NCBI GenBank assembly: GCA_946699065.1
Contig: CAMPDV010000302.1
Span: 62,001-126,000 of the forward strand
Origin: Loxodes magnus
Taxonomy: Eukaryota; Ciliophora; Karyorelictea; Loxodida; Loxodidae
Direction of reading: 5' to 3'
DNA: 64,000 nt
Shown one piece after another: positions 41,040-54,029 of the stretch. Position 1 is the first letter of the stretch. Each line of letters begins with the position of its first letter. The position numbers were made by a program, and so were the translations under genes. The notes under the pieces are model-generated. The model saw only the letters and a list, made by a program, of their open reading frames with translations. It had not been told where the DNA came from and did not search any database.

Positions 41040-41650
41040 ACATTTACAAACTAATAAAAGAACTTTAAGACCTTAAATAGATAACCTAATCTCTAATGCT
41101 AATAATTAACTATTTGCTAAATTACTAAAATTCTTAGAAACAATAAAAATAGCTGAAATCTTCTTAACAGCTAGAAAAATATTTATCAAATCGAATGGAA
41201 TTCAAAAGTTTGACATGAGGATTAATTAACTTGAGCAATCCAACTTAATTAAAGATCGGATTTAGAATCAAGAGGAGTGTAGGATCTGTCCTTCTCCTAT
41301 TAGAAAATAGAAAAAAGATGTTTATACTGTAAAAGATATGGACATAAGGTAAGCCAATTCTATAGTTTCAAAGGAAAATAATATTATGAAGCAAAAAGAG
41401 GAATCCAAAATCTATTTAAGATCTATTGAACACCAAACAGAAGATTATATTAAAAAAGATTTTAACCTTACTAGAAGCTCATAAGATTACGCATACACTG
41501 AGACAATTTGAAAGATGATAAGTAAGATTTGAATTCCAAGATGTAGAAAGAGGTCAAAATAGGCAATTTATAAGAATTTAAGATCTGGAAAAACCAGATG
41601 AATATGACATCGAAGATTTCTAATAAGAAAAAACTTTTACAAACTCTATT
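41040..41650 (+). mobile_element. LINE ORF1 remnant with partial zinc knuckle
   Basis: Helical charged stretch (KELQDLKQITQSLM, QKQLKSSQQLEKYL) followed in another frame by KRCLYCKRYGHKVSQFYSF. This is CX2CX4HX4 with Phe in place of the last Cys (about 41319-41363). GHKV and the surrounding spacing match the knuckle of the fragments inside the duplicated units. Decayed non-LTR ORF1. Confidence 0.5.
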
Positions 41651-44054
41651 TTGTGATTAACCAAACAAAGGTAAAATAACTTTAATAACTTGTGTTATGT
41701 AATATAAAATGTATACATTGTTTACTAAATACTAATTAGTCATATTACTATTTAAAATATGTCTATAAATTAAGATTATTTTGAAATTAATTAAAAGTAA
41801 GCAGCATAATATTAAAAATTAACTGATTATTGTGTATATTAGTTAAACTTATCTAGTAAACTTAAATGTTAAATGTAGTTACTTTTATTAAATAATAAGT
41901 TAATACAAACTTTAAAAATGGTAATAATATTAGAAAATAAGTTAAAAATAATAAAAATATTTAAATTACTAAAATAAACTATTTTAGATAATTATTTGCT
42001 ATCTTTAGGGTAAATTAAAATAGCTTATTAAATTTTCAAACGTATTATTAAATCTAAACTATAGTAAAACATTCTTATAGTGAATATTATAATAGTTTTA
42101 GGAAAAAATAGAAAATAAAAGAGATTTAAGCAAAACAAAATGTTACAAATGAGCATTTTTAGTTTGATATATTCTAATTAGAATAATGGTATCTTTCGCT
42201 TATTTAAATAGTTTTTCTTTGTTATAAAATAATGAAATAAAGCAATAATATATAAGTTTGCTCCATATAGTATAAAGCAATTTGCTATTATAAGTTTATA
42301 TTCCTTTAGTATTGAATATAAATAATAGAATAAAAGTTAAACTGGATATACTGTATATTTAACATTTTGTAAAATTAAAACTAATTTTACATAATTTAAT
42401 ATCAAACTTAATTTATTAGTATCTTTCAATTTAGTTATTAATTTAGATTTATATATAAATTAGGATTAAGTCACTAGAATAAACTCATTAAAAATGTATA
42501 ATAAGACTAATAATTTAAATATATATAAATAAGCAGCATCAAATGCATAATTTTAAATAATTTACTGATTGCTCTATTTCAAAGCATGCTTTACAACTTT
42601 TATCAAGATTTAGTAGTTATTAAGAGATATTATTACCAATTAGATCATTTTAGTTCAAACATTATAAATTTATTAAATAAATATTTTCGATAATTAAAAA
42701 CTATACAAACTTAGAGAATGCGGCAAACTTTGTAAATTGAAGTCAATTAAATAAAATTTAGAATAAGTAAATTTGAATGTGAAAGTAGACTTAAATGAGA
42801 TTACTCTCCTAAAATATTTAAAAATCCATTAGTTAATAATATAATTAATGCGAGTATATGAACAATTTTAAGAATGGTAGATATAAGCAACTATTTTTAT
42901 TATTAATGAATAGTTTTATATATATTCGAATAGATTTACTTCCTAACACATTTAGATTCTTAATTATTTTCCTTTTTATAAAGAAAATAAGAAACCTTTT
43001 ATTTATTATCAATAATAGACTCCAATTTCCTTAATAACTGAAAAAATTGCAAAAATTATTGATTAGTAATTATCTACTCTTTATGATGCTTATTTAAGGA
43101 CTTTCGAGAAAAATAAAATATTTAAAGCTTTTAAAAGATATTTAAGTAATCAATTGTAATATTATTTCTGTAAAGCTACTATTAAAATTAAAAAACTACC
43201 TATTATACTAATAAGTTTGGTAAGCTTCATAGTAAACTGCAGATACTAATACAAACTTGAATAAATAATTCAGAAAATATATTTCCAGTATATTCAACTT
43301 ATAATGTGTTCCTATAATTCCCGCAAGAATATTAAAATAATTATTGTCTTATTGATATTTCCCTCATTGATTAAAGAAATAAGAAATATTTGAAAAATAC
43401 TAAAATATAATAAGTATTCTAAAAAAATAATTATACAAATATTTAAAATTACAACATAAGGCAATTTATTTTGTATGATCAAGGTTATATAAACTAACTT
43501 CCAAATATTTCTTTGTGATGCTTAATTTTTAAATCAAAATATTTCATAGGATATTAATATAAAGAGGATTTAATAACTGAAAAACGAGTTAGTTGATAAA
43601 AGAATAAGAAGAAAAAATAAAGATTGAAACTATAGTAATTAGTTAAAAATGCATACTAAGAAAAACTTTGAATTCTATAATTAAAAGAAATAATTCTAGC
43701 AATTCAAGGTATAGAAATACTCTTTTAGTCTAAAATTTAATTTAAAAGTACGTAACTTATAGTAAATATATGCATCACATAAAATAATTAACATATAAAT
43801 AGATAAGAAATTATTTAACATTAAAATAAATAAAAAATAAACTAAGAGTAAAGCGAAATTAATTCAAATAAGAAATTATATATTAATCTTTTAATTATTT
43901 TTCTTAAATAATAGAATGTACCAAATAAAATATCAAATATTTTATTTACAATTTTTTAATTATATAATTAAAAAAAATTCAGTTGAAAAGAGAAATTTAA
44001 AAGATTTTATGAAGCTAAATAAATAATAATAATGAATTATAATCATATAATCTT
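41651..44054. other. AT-rich interval
   Basis: Low-complexity DNA, nothing supported. Confidence 0.4.
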
Positions 44055-44730
44055 TCATTTAGGTTCATCACTGTTTTAAAGCTTGTAAATGTTAACATAA
44101 AATGTCCTGTTAGAATTCTTCATAATCTTTCTGTCCTTTGCATCAAGATTACACTTTAACTATAATTCTTTTCTACTAACCATATTATAGGTATTTGACT
44201 AAAATCCAATTAATTGTCAAGATTTTATTATAGTTTGAGTCTTCGAGTTTCTTCGCACTTCTTCTAATCTTTTTTGTATATTATTTTAAGTCAGTAAATG
44301 TTACTCTCTGGGATAATATACAGCTTACTTAGTTTATTTTATTGTATTTATAATTTCTTATATTTAGTCTTTTACTTATTTCAAAATTTCAAAAAATTCT
44401 TTCATATTATCCACACGTTTTACAGAAATTGTATTTTATTCTTCTTTTTTCTCCTCTTCCTTTGATGTTGCACTGCTAGTTCCAATAAAATATTTTAAAT
44501 TTTTTGCTTAATAAATATAAAATTAAATAAGTTTTTATATTTTCTAATAATAAAATCATTTTTGATATTCAAACTAAACTTTGATCATTAATTTAAAAAA
44601 TTCTATAGCTTTTCAAATTTAAACTCTTAGTTATTAATATTTTTTAATTATCTTCAAACGAAAAATAAATTTTTACCTTAGTCTATTTGAAAAATTAAAT
44701 TTTAGATGCTGGATAAATATAAATTAAAAG
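44055..44730 (-). CDS. Hypothetical coiled-coil protein, cut at the unit border
   Basis: Not recognised. A frame through SATSKEEEKKEEQNTISVKR, NMKEFFEILKQVKDQIQEII and NIQKRLEEVRRNSKTQTIIK ends at a TGA at 44055-44057 after LQNSDEPK. Upstream, another frame (SLNLKSYRIFQINDQSLVW) looks coding, so an intron or frame change near 44500-44560 is likely. The 5' side stops at the border of the duplicated unit at 44731, so the gene may be truncated there. A short (ATT)4 run just downstream (44028-44040) hints that it could be another ORF1-type element rather than a host gene. Confidence 0.42.
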
Positions 44731-44859
44731 TTAATTTTATCCTTTTAAGAATGAATTTTTAACTATTGTGACAAACAAAATCATTTTAATTCACTTATTA
44801 TGTTTGATTCTACTTTCTTTATTCCTTAGTTAGTTTAATACCTATAAATAAAGATAATT

Positions 44860-45620
44860 ATTTTTACAACTTTAAGCAAATAAATATATCGATTATAGAA
44901 AAAATTGAAATTTTCTTGCAATAAGTCTCTTATTAAAAGGATTCATCTTAGTCAAAATACGATTAATAAAAAGCACTTTAAGAACTTCAAGTTATGCAAT
45001 TTGAAGATTTTAAACTCCTAAGAACAGTATAAGAACTAGAAAGAAAAATATAATATCTTATGACTAACTCACAAGAGAAAAAAATTGAAAATAAACAGTC
45101 AGGAAATATCAGAATAGAAAAATTAGAATAAAATTCAATCAATTCGCAGAGCTAACTGAAAGCGTATTCTTATAAAAAATATAAGTGAATGATTCGATAG
45201 ATGTTGAGCAACAGCCTTCAAAAACTTTCATTCCATATTGGAAAATAATGAGATGCTGGTACTTAAAGCGACCAGAGCACAAAGTAAGAAGCTGCTTCCA
45301 ATTTTAATAAAAATAAAAGAAAATAATAAAAATTTAATGGGAAAATATTTTCAGGATCTATTGCAATTAAGAAGGTAAACTGTATAGAAAAAAGGCTACA
45401 ACTAAAGAGTGAAGCTACTTATATCTAATAGGTGGTTAACGAATTCAATAAAAAGTGGTTGGGATTCTACTATCGGAAAAGATTAGAAATAGCAACCTAA
45501 AAACTACCAAGACTTATGACAGAAAAAATGCAAACAGTTTTGAAGTTGATTCTTATACCTAACTTTAAACTTAAAAGTGGTTAGTCTAAAAATGGCAGAC
45601 CCACTATAATCAATTATTTA
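44860..45620 (+). mobile_element. LINE ORF1 fragment inside the right unit
   Basis: Counterpart of 26540-27430. Coiled coil in one frame (EDFKLLRTVQELERKIQYLM), then a change of frame into PSKTFIPYWKI and the knuckle CWYLKRPEHKVRSC (45254-45295). That is CX2LX4HX4C, with Leu at the second Cys site. Non-LTR ORF1 remnant, convergent with the kinase-WD40 gene of the unit. Confidence 0.65.
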
Positions 45621-47551
45621 TATATTTATATATCAATTCTACTTTTTAAATCTAAAATGAACTTTAAAGAAAAAGCATAGAAATATATTAGTCATTTTAA
45701 ATATTTCTCCTTTTTATTATGTTATTTCAAGCTTTTAAATTTTCTTTATAGTTTTAATAAGTATCTTTTTATTTTCTCTTTTCAATCCTATTATAATTTT
45801 TTAATTAATTTTTTCTATTATAGAAATTTTCGAACTAAAGTTCAAGCATAAAAAATTTAAATTTTTAAATATTTTACTGTCTATTTCTGCATTTTTAACT
45901 ATTTTCTAAAATAATTTATAAAATTTTGAATTTTTTATTTTATTTCTTTGAATATTTATTTTACTTATTACAGTTTTCGTTATTTTCTTTCACCTTAAAA
46001 ATTTTATTTCTAATAAATTTAAAATTAGATTTTTTTTGAAAAATTACAAATAAACCTGTTTTAGAAGTAATAATTTTTATCTTTTATATCCAATCTTAAT
46101 AATAAAAGTTAACTAGAATTCAAGCACTTTATTATTTATTCCAAAATTATGTTGAAGATTATTTAAAAAATAATCTTTAATTGATTTTTACTCTCAATTC
46201 TCGATTATTTTTCTTGTTGCTTATATCTTCTTTGACATTACGACAAATTTTTTTTAAGCAATCTAAATTTATTTCAATATAACTTCTCTTATTTCTACTT
46301 ACATTTATTTATGATAGATTGTAAATTTATTGTTTCTTTAAGTCCTTTTCAATACAATTTTTAAAATAGAGATTTTATAATTTGTTATTATATTCTGTGA
46401 AATAAAAAAATAGCATATTTTCTCTCTTTTTTTTAATATAATCTATTTTTATTCTATTATATTTAAAATTTTATTCTAGTTTGTTTTATGGATCTTACTA
46501 TATGTTTACTATATGTTTACTATTGATTTTATTGTTTCTTCTTTTTTTCTAAGAATAAGTGAATAATTATATTATTTAGATTTTATTACATAGTTCAAAA
46601 AGCATTTATATCTACCTTAAATTATTATTATTCAGTTTTATTTTTGTTTAATATGATTTTACAAAAGTTTTTAATGTTCCTTTATAATTTATTGATCTCT
46701 TGCCTTAATTCTAATTAAGTTTTAGTTATTTTTTCAAAATTTGATTTTTACTAAAATAAATTTTAAGATTTCTTCTTTAATACTGTCTTGGAATATGAAA
46801 TTTAAAAAACTCTATAAAAAATAAAAATTAGCAGACAAAGCGCGAACTAAAAATAATTATTTATTCAATGTAAAATTTATAAAAAGTTCTTGCTTCTTAG
46901 GAGTTAGGAAGACTCTTTTCGACAACGATCTGACATCTTTACAAATTAATTTTTATATTTTCTTAAATTTCTTTACTGCTAAATTTAGATTACTTAACCT
47001 ACCTTCTTTTTGCTCTATTATAAAATGCTTAGTTATTAAGGAATTTTGAAATGTTTTTATTTCAATGTATTAATTATTATAATATAATTACTTTTATATT
47101 GTAAATCTATGTTGTAGATTTAAAACTCTAAGCATATTAGCTTTTACCTCTTCATTTATTTCTCTCTTTTTTCTTTTTCTTTATAGTTTAAAATTAATTT
47201 TTAATTTTTCTAATTTTACTATTTTTTTATTTCTTTTAGCTATTTTTAAAATGAATTAATAGCAGTTTTATAGTAAAACTTAAATTTCACTCATTACAAT
47301 TTAACACTTAATAAAACCTTAACTATTTGAAATAAATTAGATAATTTTAATAATTTATGCTTTACTTATTTTACAAATTGCTTTAATAAATGAAGAAACT
47401 ACTATAACTATATTGCTTTAATTTAATTGTAGATTTGAGCCTTACCTAATACTTTATAAGGTAATATACATATGATAGAAAATAGAAATTATTATTTTGA
47501 TTTCTTTTAAAATAATTAGTTTTAAATATCTTTTCTTACTTGCTCCTTTCC

Positions 47552-49639
47552 TCATTCCTTCATTAAATTATTGTTCTTCTAATATATTAAATTACTTACC
47601 TAGTTATGATCTACTTGTGTTTTTTTAATATTTCATATTCTCACAGAGTTATCTTCTGCTCCTGATACAATTCATCTATTGTCATTACTGATTGCAACTG
47701 TTCTTACACTCTCTGTATGGCCTTAAAGAGTTTAAGTGCATTAAAATGTATTGAAATCTCATATTTTAATTGTTCCGTCATAACTACCACTTATCATAAA
47801 TTAGTTATCATTACTTATTTTGATACATCCTATAACTTGTTCATGTTCAATCAGTGTTCTAATACACTAACCGGTCTGAAAGTCCCATATTTTAATATCC
47901 TAACTCCCTGATACAATATACTTCTCGTCACTTGATATTGCTACAGTATAGACTAAATTTTTATTTGCCAAAGTATTTTGTAACTGACCATTCATTAAAT
48001 TCCATATTTTAATATTCTCATCATAACTACCTGATACTATTCATTTGTTGTCACTTGATATTATTACAGAGCTTAAATAATTCATATGACCCTCCAAAGT
48101 AAACTTTAGCTAACCTGTCATCAAACTCCATATCTTGATTGTTTTATCGTAGCTTCCTGATACTATTCACTCGTTATCCTTTGATATTGCTACAGAACTT
48201 ACGAATTTTCCATGTCCAGTCAAAGTATTCTTTAAATTACCAGAGATTAAATCCCATATTTTAATTGTATTGTCTCAACTTCCTGAAACTATTAACTTTG
48301 AGTCACATGATATTGCTACGGTATTTACAGTGTTTGTGTGTCCCTTCAAAGTATACTCTAGCTAATCGGTCATCAGATTTCATATAATGACTGTTTGATC
48401 GTTGCTTCCTGATACTATTCACTTATTATCATTAGATATTTCAACAGATTAGACATGATTCAAATGTTAATAAAGGATTTTATCTAAAAATAAAAACTTA
48501 CCTTAACTATAGTCGCCATATTACTATCTAAAATCTGTTTTTGCTACTGCCTTATACTCCTCTTCTATTTTTGGTTTCAATGGCTTGGATTATAGATTTT
48601 CATTTTCTTTGATATATGTCAATGGTAGCTATTCAAGAGCTTATTCATAATCCAAATGTTAATAAAGGCTTTTATCTAAAAATAAAAACTTACCTTAACT
48701 ATAGTCGCCATATTACTATTTAGCATCTGTTTTTGCTACTTCATTATATTCCTCTTCTATTTTTGGTTTCAATAATTAGGATTATAGATTTTTATTTTCT
48801 TAGATACATGTCGATTGTTGCTATTCAGTATTTCTCGTTAAATCTTATAAAGTAATTCGAACATTTTAAGCACAAGGTCGTTCAGTCGGTTCCTATTTTC
48901 AGCATTCTTAAATGATTTTGCTGTAGGCTTATGGACAGTCATTTGGAATATCCTCTCTTATTTTATTAAGTATGTCTCTCTCAATAAACTGGTCTGTACC
49001 CTCCTAAAAAGGTATTTTTCTAGCCGCTATCTCCCAAAAAATTACTCCAATTGAAAAAATATCTGATTTTTAACTATATTATGGCTTTGAGCTCATTATC
49101 TCTGGAGCCATCCAGCGTATATTACCTACTTGTTTCTTTGATTCTATGGATTTTGACTCAGTTTTCACTCTTGAAAAGCCAAAGTCAGTTATCTTAGCTT
49201 TTAAGTTATGGTCCATAAGTATGTTATTACTCTTAAGATCTCTATGTAAAATCTTTTTTCCATGAATATATTCTAACCCTAAAATTATATCCAAACTGAT
49301 TTAATAACGAGTTTCCCAGGGCAATTCTAATTCACTATGCAATATTTGTAACAAAGTTTGAGGCAAGAATTCCATTACCAAACAAAGAGGAGATGTACAA
49401 TATCCATATACCGTTACTATATTTTAATGTCTCATTGTATGAGTAATCTATATTTCATTTTCTAAATCTTTTTATGCCATCTGAGTTATGTTTTGATTAT
49501 ACAACTCTTTGATTGCTACATCTATACTTCCTTACAGCAATCCCTTATGCACCACTCCAAAGCCACCTTTAGCTATCTCATGTTTTATTTACAGCTATTG
49601 CCTCTAAATGATGTAGCTCTTGTCGACTTTCGAAACCAT
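47552..49639 (-). CDS. TKL-family protein kinase fused to WD40 propeller, copy 2
   Basis: Second copy of the gene at 22532-24619, with an identical 2088-bp span from ATG 49639 to TGA 47552-47554 and no net indel. Kinase motifs are all present: [36 protein letters not shown]...P..RP. Residue 131 is Leu (TTA), the expected hydrophobic residue before HRD; copy 1 has TGA at this codon. The linker duplication, both 18-nt candidate introns and the seven WD40 repeats are conserved. Point differences include NDQTVI versus NDKTIT in the first WD40 repeat. Equal length and few changes suggest recent duplication or ongoing gene conversion with the coding frame kept. Confidence 0.92.
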
Positions 49640-51964
49640 TTATTATAATTAAAAAAAAAGTGGTTTTAAATGAATAAATTAGCAGAATTGATTAGGAAAT
49701 ATGAAATAAAATAGAGTTTTAATTTAATTTTGAATGTTTTAATATTTATATATTTAATCATAAATGTCAAACTATGCCTAAATAATAATTTTATATATTC
49801 TTTCAAACTTTTATTTTTATAAATTAGCAAGAAAAAGAAAAGCGTATAAGTAAATTATAAGCTTATTGTAATTTTATATTTAAAATAAATTAAATATTTA
49901 TAATTGAAACTAGCTACAACTTTTAAACTATTAGTACTAACTAAAATCTATCCAATTTTTATCTATAACTTACATATTTTTATAACTTAAACAGTATAAT
50001 AAAATTATAACTGCTTTGAAATAAATAAAATCTAGATAAAAATTAGAAGCTAAATTAAAATTATATAATTTAATAAGAGGTTAAATATTTATAAGATAAT
50101 TATTAATTCTTATTTTCTGTTATTCATTAAAATTGTATCTTTAATCAAAAATTATTATTATTCTCAAAATTAATTTTACCTAAAAATTAAAATAATACTA
50201 ATCATTTTACCAAAATACTACCTCTAATATAAATGATGGATATTGTATACAAATTAAAAAGCTTATTAAAATAAAATTAATATAAGCCTCCCTTGGAAAA
50301 TAAATAAGAATTAATTAAAACTAATAATTATAAAAATTAATTTAAGAATGTCTTCTTTTTAATTTAGTTGATGAGTAAAATAAATTAAAATAGAGATTAT
50401 ATGTAAAAATTATATCAAATATCTCTAAAAATACTCAAAATTATTTTTTCTATATATAATTATTTATATTTTTAAATTTATAAAAGCAATACATTTATTT
50501 AACTTGCATATAAATTTTATCTTTAGATTTATTAAACATAAATAATATTATTGATTTCTAATAAACAATTATTTTCTTTTATTTTTTATTCCTAATTTAA
50601 AAAATATTTTTGTATTTTTAGTTTAAGTAAATGATACTTATTTAATATTTTCATTGTTATTATCTTCTAGATAAAGAATTTTATTTATTTAAAATATTGG
50701 CAGAATAAAAATTAAATAACTAGTATGTTTAAATATCTAAATAACAATTAAATTTTAATTTATATCAATTTTTAATTTAAAACTTTATTTAAAGGAAATA
50801 GATTTTAAAATATTTTGTTTAAAAATCTTGAAGATTGGGATTATTAAAAAAAGTATTTTATAATTAAAAATTTAAAGTAAAAAATTAGATATTCTAACTA
50901 TATATTCTTTCATTCTATTAATAAAATAAAATTTTTAATAAATTTTATATTTAATTTCAACACATATAAAATTAAATAAATTTAATTATTTAATTATTTT
51001 TGTGAAATTTTAGCATTAGTTTATATTTAGTTTTCTCTGAAATAAATCAATTATTTTAATAGAATGTTTGAGATTTAAAACTATTTATTTCTTATATAAA
51101 TTTTTTATTAGGTTTTATTTAAAATTTTGTTAAATTTAATTTTTTTAATTTCCTTAAATTTTTTACTAACTTTTATTAAATTTTAATTTTTATTGAAAAT
51201 TATATTTATAATATTTTTTATTTATATTTATGATGTTACTTTTAATTTTTTTCTTTACCTTTGAAAATAATTTTAACTAGTTTTTATTTTTATATAATTC
51301 TTATAATTTTTTTTCCATCTCATAAATTAGCATTATTTTTTCTTATTTTATTAATTTATTTTTTTTAATTATATATTTATTATTTTTATCTTATTTTTTT
51401 AATTTTTAATTTTCTTTAATTTTTTAATTTTTTTGATGGTCATTTTTAGATTTTTGTTATTTTTTAATATTTTTAGAGAGAAGCTTATTTTTATTTATTT
51501 TTTTTATATCATTTAAATAATTTAATGATCTATTATGCTTTTTACAATCAATTATCAAATATTTTTGGTTATTTTTTCTTTTCAAGTATCTTTTTAGAAT
51601 TTTATAATTTAAACCTTTTTATAAATTATTTTAATTTAATTAATAATATGTATTACTTAGATTTTTCATCTTAATTTTATAAATTTACATTTTTAAATTT
51701 TTTTTTTTTTTTAATATTTTTTATTAAATCATATTTAATTATTTTTCTTTATCTTATCTTCCTATTCATGGTTTTAAGTAAGTGAGAATAAATATTTTAG
51801 AAATTAATTTATTTAATTTAGTTGCTTTATTTTCTTATTTTTTTATATTTTCTAACTTTTGACAGATTATATAAATATATGTCTTTTTTATTAATAAAAA
51901 TTTAATGTATTTAAAACTTATATCATAAGTTTAGTATATTTTTTTCTGATTTTTATTTTAGAAA

Positions 51965-52234
51965 AAAGAAAATTACAATGAAACTTATGAAAAGAAAACT
52001 ACAATGAAACTTATGAAAAGAAAACTACAATGAAACTTATGAAAAGAAAACTACAATGAAACTTATGAAAAGAAAATTACAATGAAACTTATGAAAAGAA
52101 AATTACAATGAAACTTATGAAAAGAAAATTACAATGAAACTTATGAAAAGAAAACTACAATGAAACTTATGAAAAGAAAACTACAATGAAACTTATGAAA
52201 AGAAAACTACAATGAAACTTATGAAAAGAAAACT
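51965..52234. repeat. 26-bp minisatellite, about 10 copies
   Basis: Reverse-complement orientation (ACAATGAAACTTATGAAAAG). A mixture of the CTACAATG and ATTACAATG unit types, all with the AACTTATG form. The shortest of the three arrays. Confidence 0.93.
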
Positions 52235-52851
52235 AAATTTAAGAATATTTCTTCAATTTTCTATTATAAATTTATGATTTTTTTAATATAATAAATATGA
52301 GTAATTCCGAATTTTATCTTCCGTTTTTTTATTATTTGTAGATTTGAGATTTAATGTTAAATAATTTGAGTTAGTTTTGAACAATTAGATGACTATAAAA
52401 ATAATTATATTGTAATTTCTTAAAATTTGAAATATTCTAAATTCCTTTCTTTAATTTAATTATATTATAGTGTCTTTGAATCGACTTTTTATATTGAAAT
52501 CTTTCAGGTTAATTTTATCCTTTAAGATAAAATTTATTTTACTTGGCTGTAAAATCTTAAGAATGAATATGAGTGATTAGTTATAAAGTAGCATTAAATG
52601 TCTGAAAAATTTGAGCTTAATAATTTTGGCATAAAAATAAAGATTTTAAATTATTTTATAAATTAGTGCTTTTTAAGGATACTTATTTAATAAACCCAAA
52701 AATTAATTTTTTAATAACTCAATTATTTATATTATAGCCTTTATAGTGAATTGAATAAATTCTAGGAATTAAAAAATGAGAGTTTCAAGATAAGATAGCT
52801 TATAAGTGCTTGTTTATTTAATTTTTTATTAGTAAGACCATAATCAAAATT

Positions 52852-53424
52852 AAAAATTAATTTTATCCTTTTAAGAATGAATTTTTAACTATTGTGACAG
52901 ACAAAATAATTTTAATTCACTTATTATGTTTAATTCTACTTTCTTTATTCCTTAGTTAGTTTAATACCTATAAATAAAGATAATTATTTTTACAATTTTA
53001 AGCAAATAAATATATCGATTATAGAAAAAATCGAACATTTCTTGCAATAAGTCTATTCTTAAAAGGATTCATCTTAGTCAAAATACGATTAATAAAAAGC
53101 ACTTTAAGAACTTCAAGTTATGCAATTTGAAGATTTTAAACTCCTAAGAACAGTATAAGAACTAGAAAGAAAAATAGAATATCTTATGACTAACTCACAA
53201 GAGAAAAAAATTGAAAATAAACAGTCAGGAAATATCAGAATAGAAAAATTAGAATAAAATTCAATCAATTCGCAGAGCTAACTGAAAGCATATTCTTATA
53301 AAAAATATAAGTGAATGATTCGATAGATGTTGAGCAACAGCCTTCAAAAACTTTCATTCCATATCGGAAAATAATGAGATGCTGGTACTTCAAGCGACCA
53401 GGGCACAAAGTAAGAAGCTGCTTA
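52852..53424 (+). repeat. Partial unit: truncated LINE ORF1 fragment
   Basis: Third copy of the tail of the unit, joined head-to-tail to the right unit and cut off at 53424 directly after the knuckle. It preserves CWYFKRPGHKVRSC (53380-53421), the best outer-cysteine match of the three. Beyond 53424 the sequence is unrelated to the unit. Confidence 0.85.
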
Positions 53425-54029
53425 AATTATACTTGGTCGTTAATACTTTGTACTTGAACCACCTAAGTAATTGAATCAACAAGTTATTAGTTTTAAGTTT
53501 AAATTAAACTAATTCTTATTATTTTTTATATTACAGTTGATAAAAATTATTTTATATCTAGTTCTTTATAAATAAAAATTGATATAGTAGTAAGTTAAAA
53601 TCTTAAGTTACTTAAAAAAAAGTAATTAAATTTTATTTAAAAATGTAATATCTAAAACTTCTTTTAAAGTAATTATTTATATAGTTTGGTTTATTTATAA
53701 TCTCATCTAATTATATCCTAATTTAATTGTTTATGGTTTTATTCTTACTTAATATGTAAAATTATTTTAGTAATATTGAATATAAAGATAAATTAAATTA
53801 AAAATATAATTATAATATTTAGAATTGCTAATAAAGCAGAATTATAACTATACATACAATATTAACTATTTTTAGTTTTTATTTAGAAAGTATTAACTAT
53901 TTGATTCTATAGAAGTAGAAATCAAGCAACTAGATTAAAAATAAAATATATTAAATAGAGCATTTATTTATATTTAGCTAATTAAGAGGAAATATAATTA
54001 TATAAATTAATATTTTCTAATTGCTTTTA
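53425..54029. other. AT-rich interval
   Basis: No supported feature between the partial unit and the WD40 remnant. Confidence 0.4.

Larger units (their letters stand above)
44731..52851 (-). repeat. Complete 8.1-kb duplicated unit, right inverted copy
   Basis: Reverse complement of 18728-27435, from the LINE fragment at its low-coordinate end to the minisatellite and start sequence at its high-coordinate end. It includes a kinase-WD40 gene of exactly the same span. The flanks at 44730 and the sequence left of 18728 are unrelated, so these are true unit borders. Centre-to-centre the two units form a large imperfect palindrome with about 15 kb of unrelated DNA between the arms. Confidence 0.88.
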
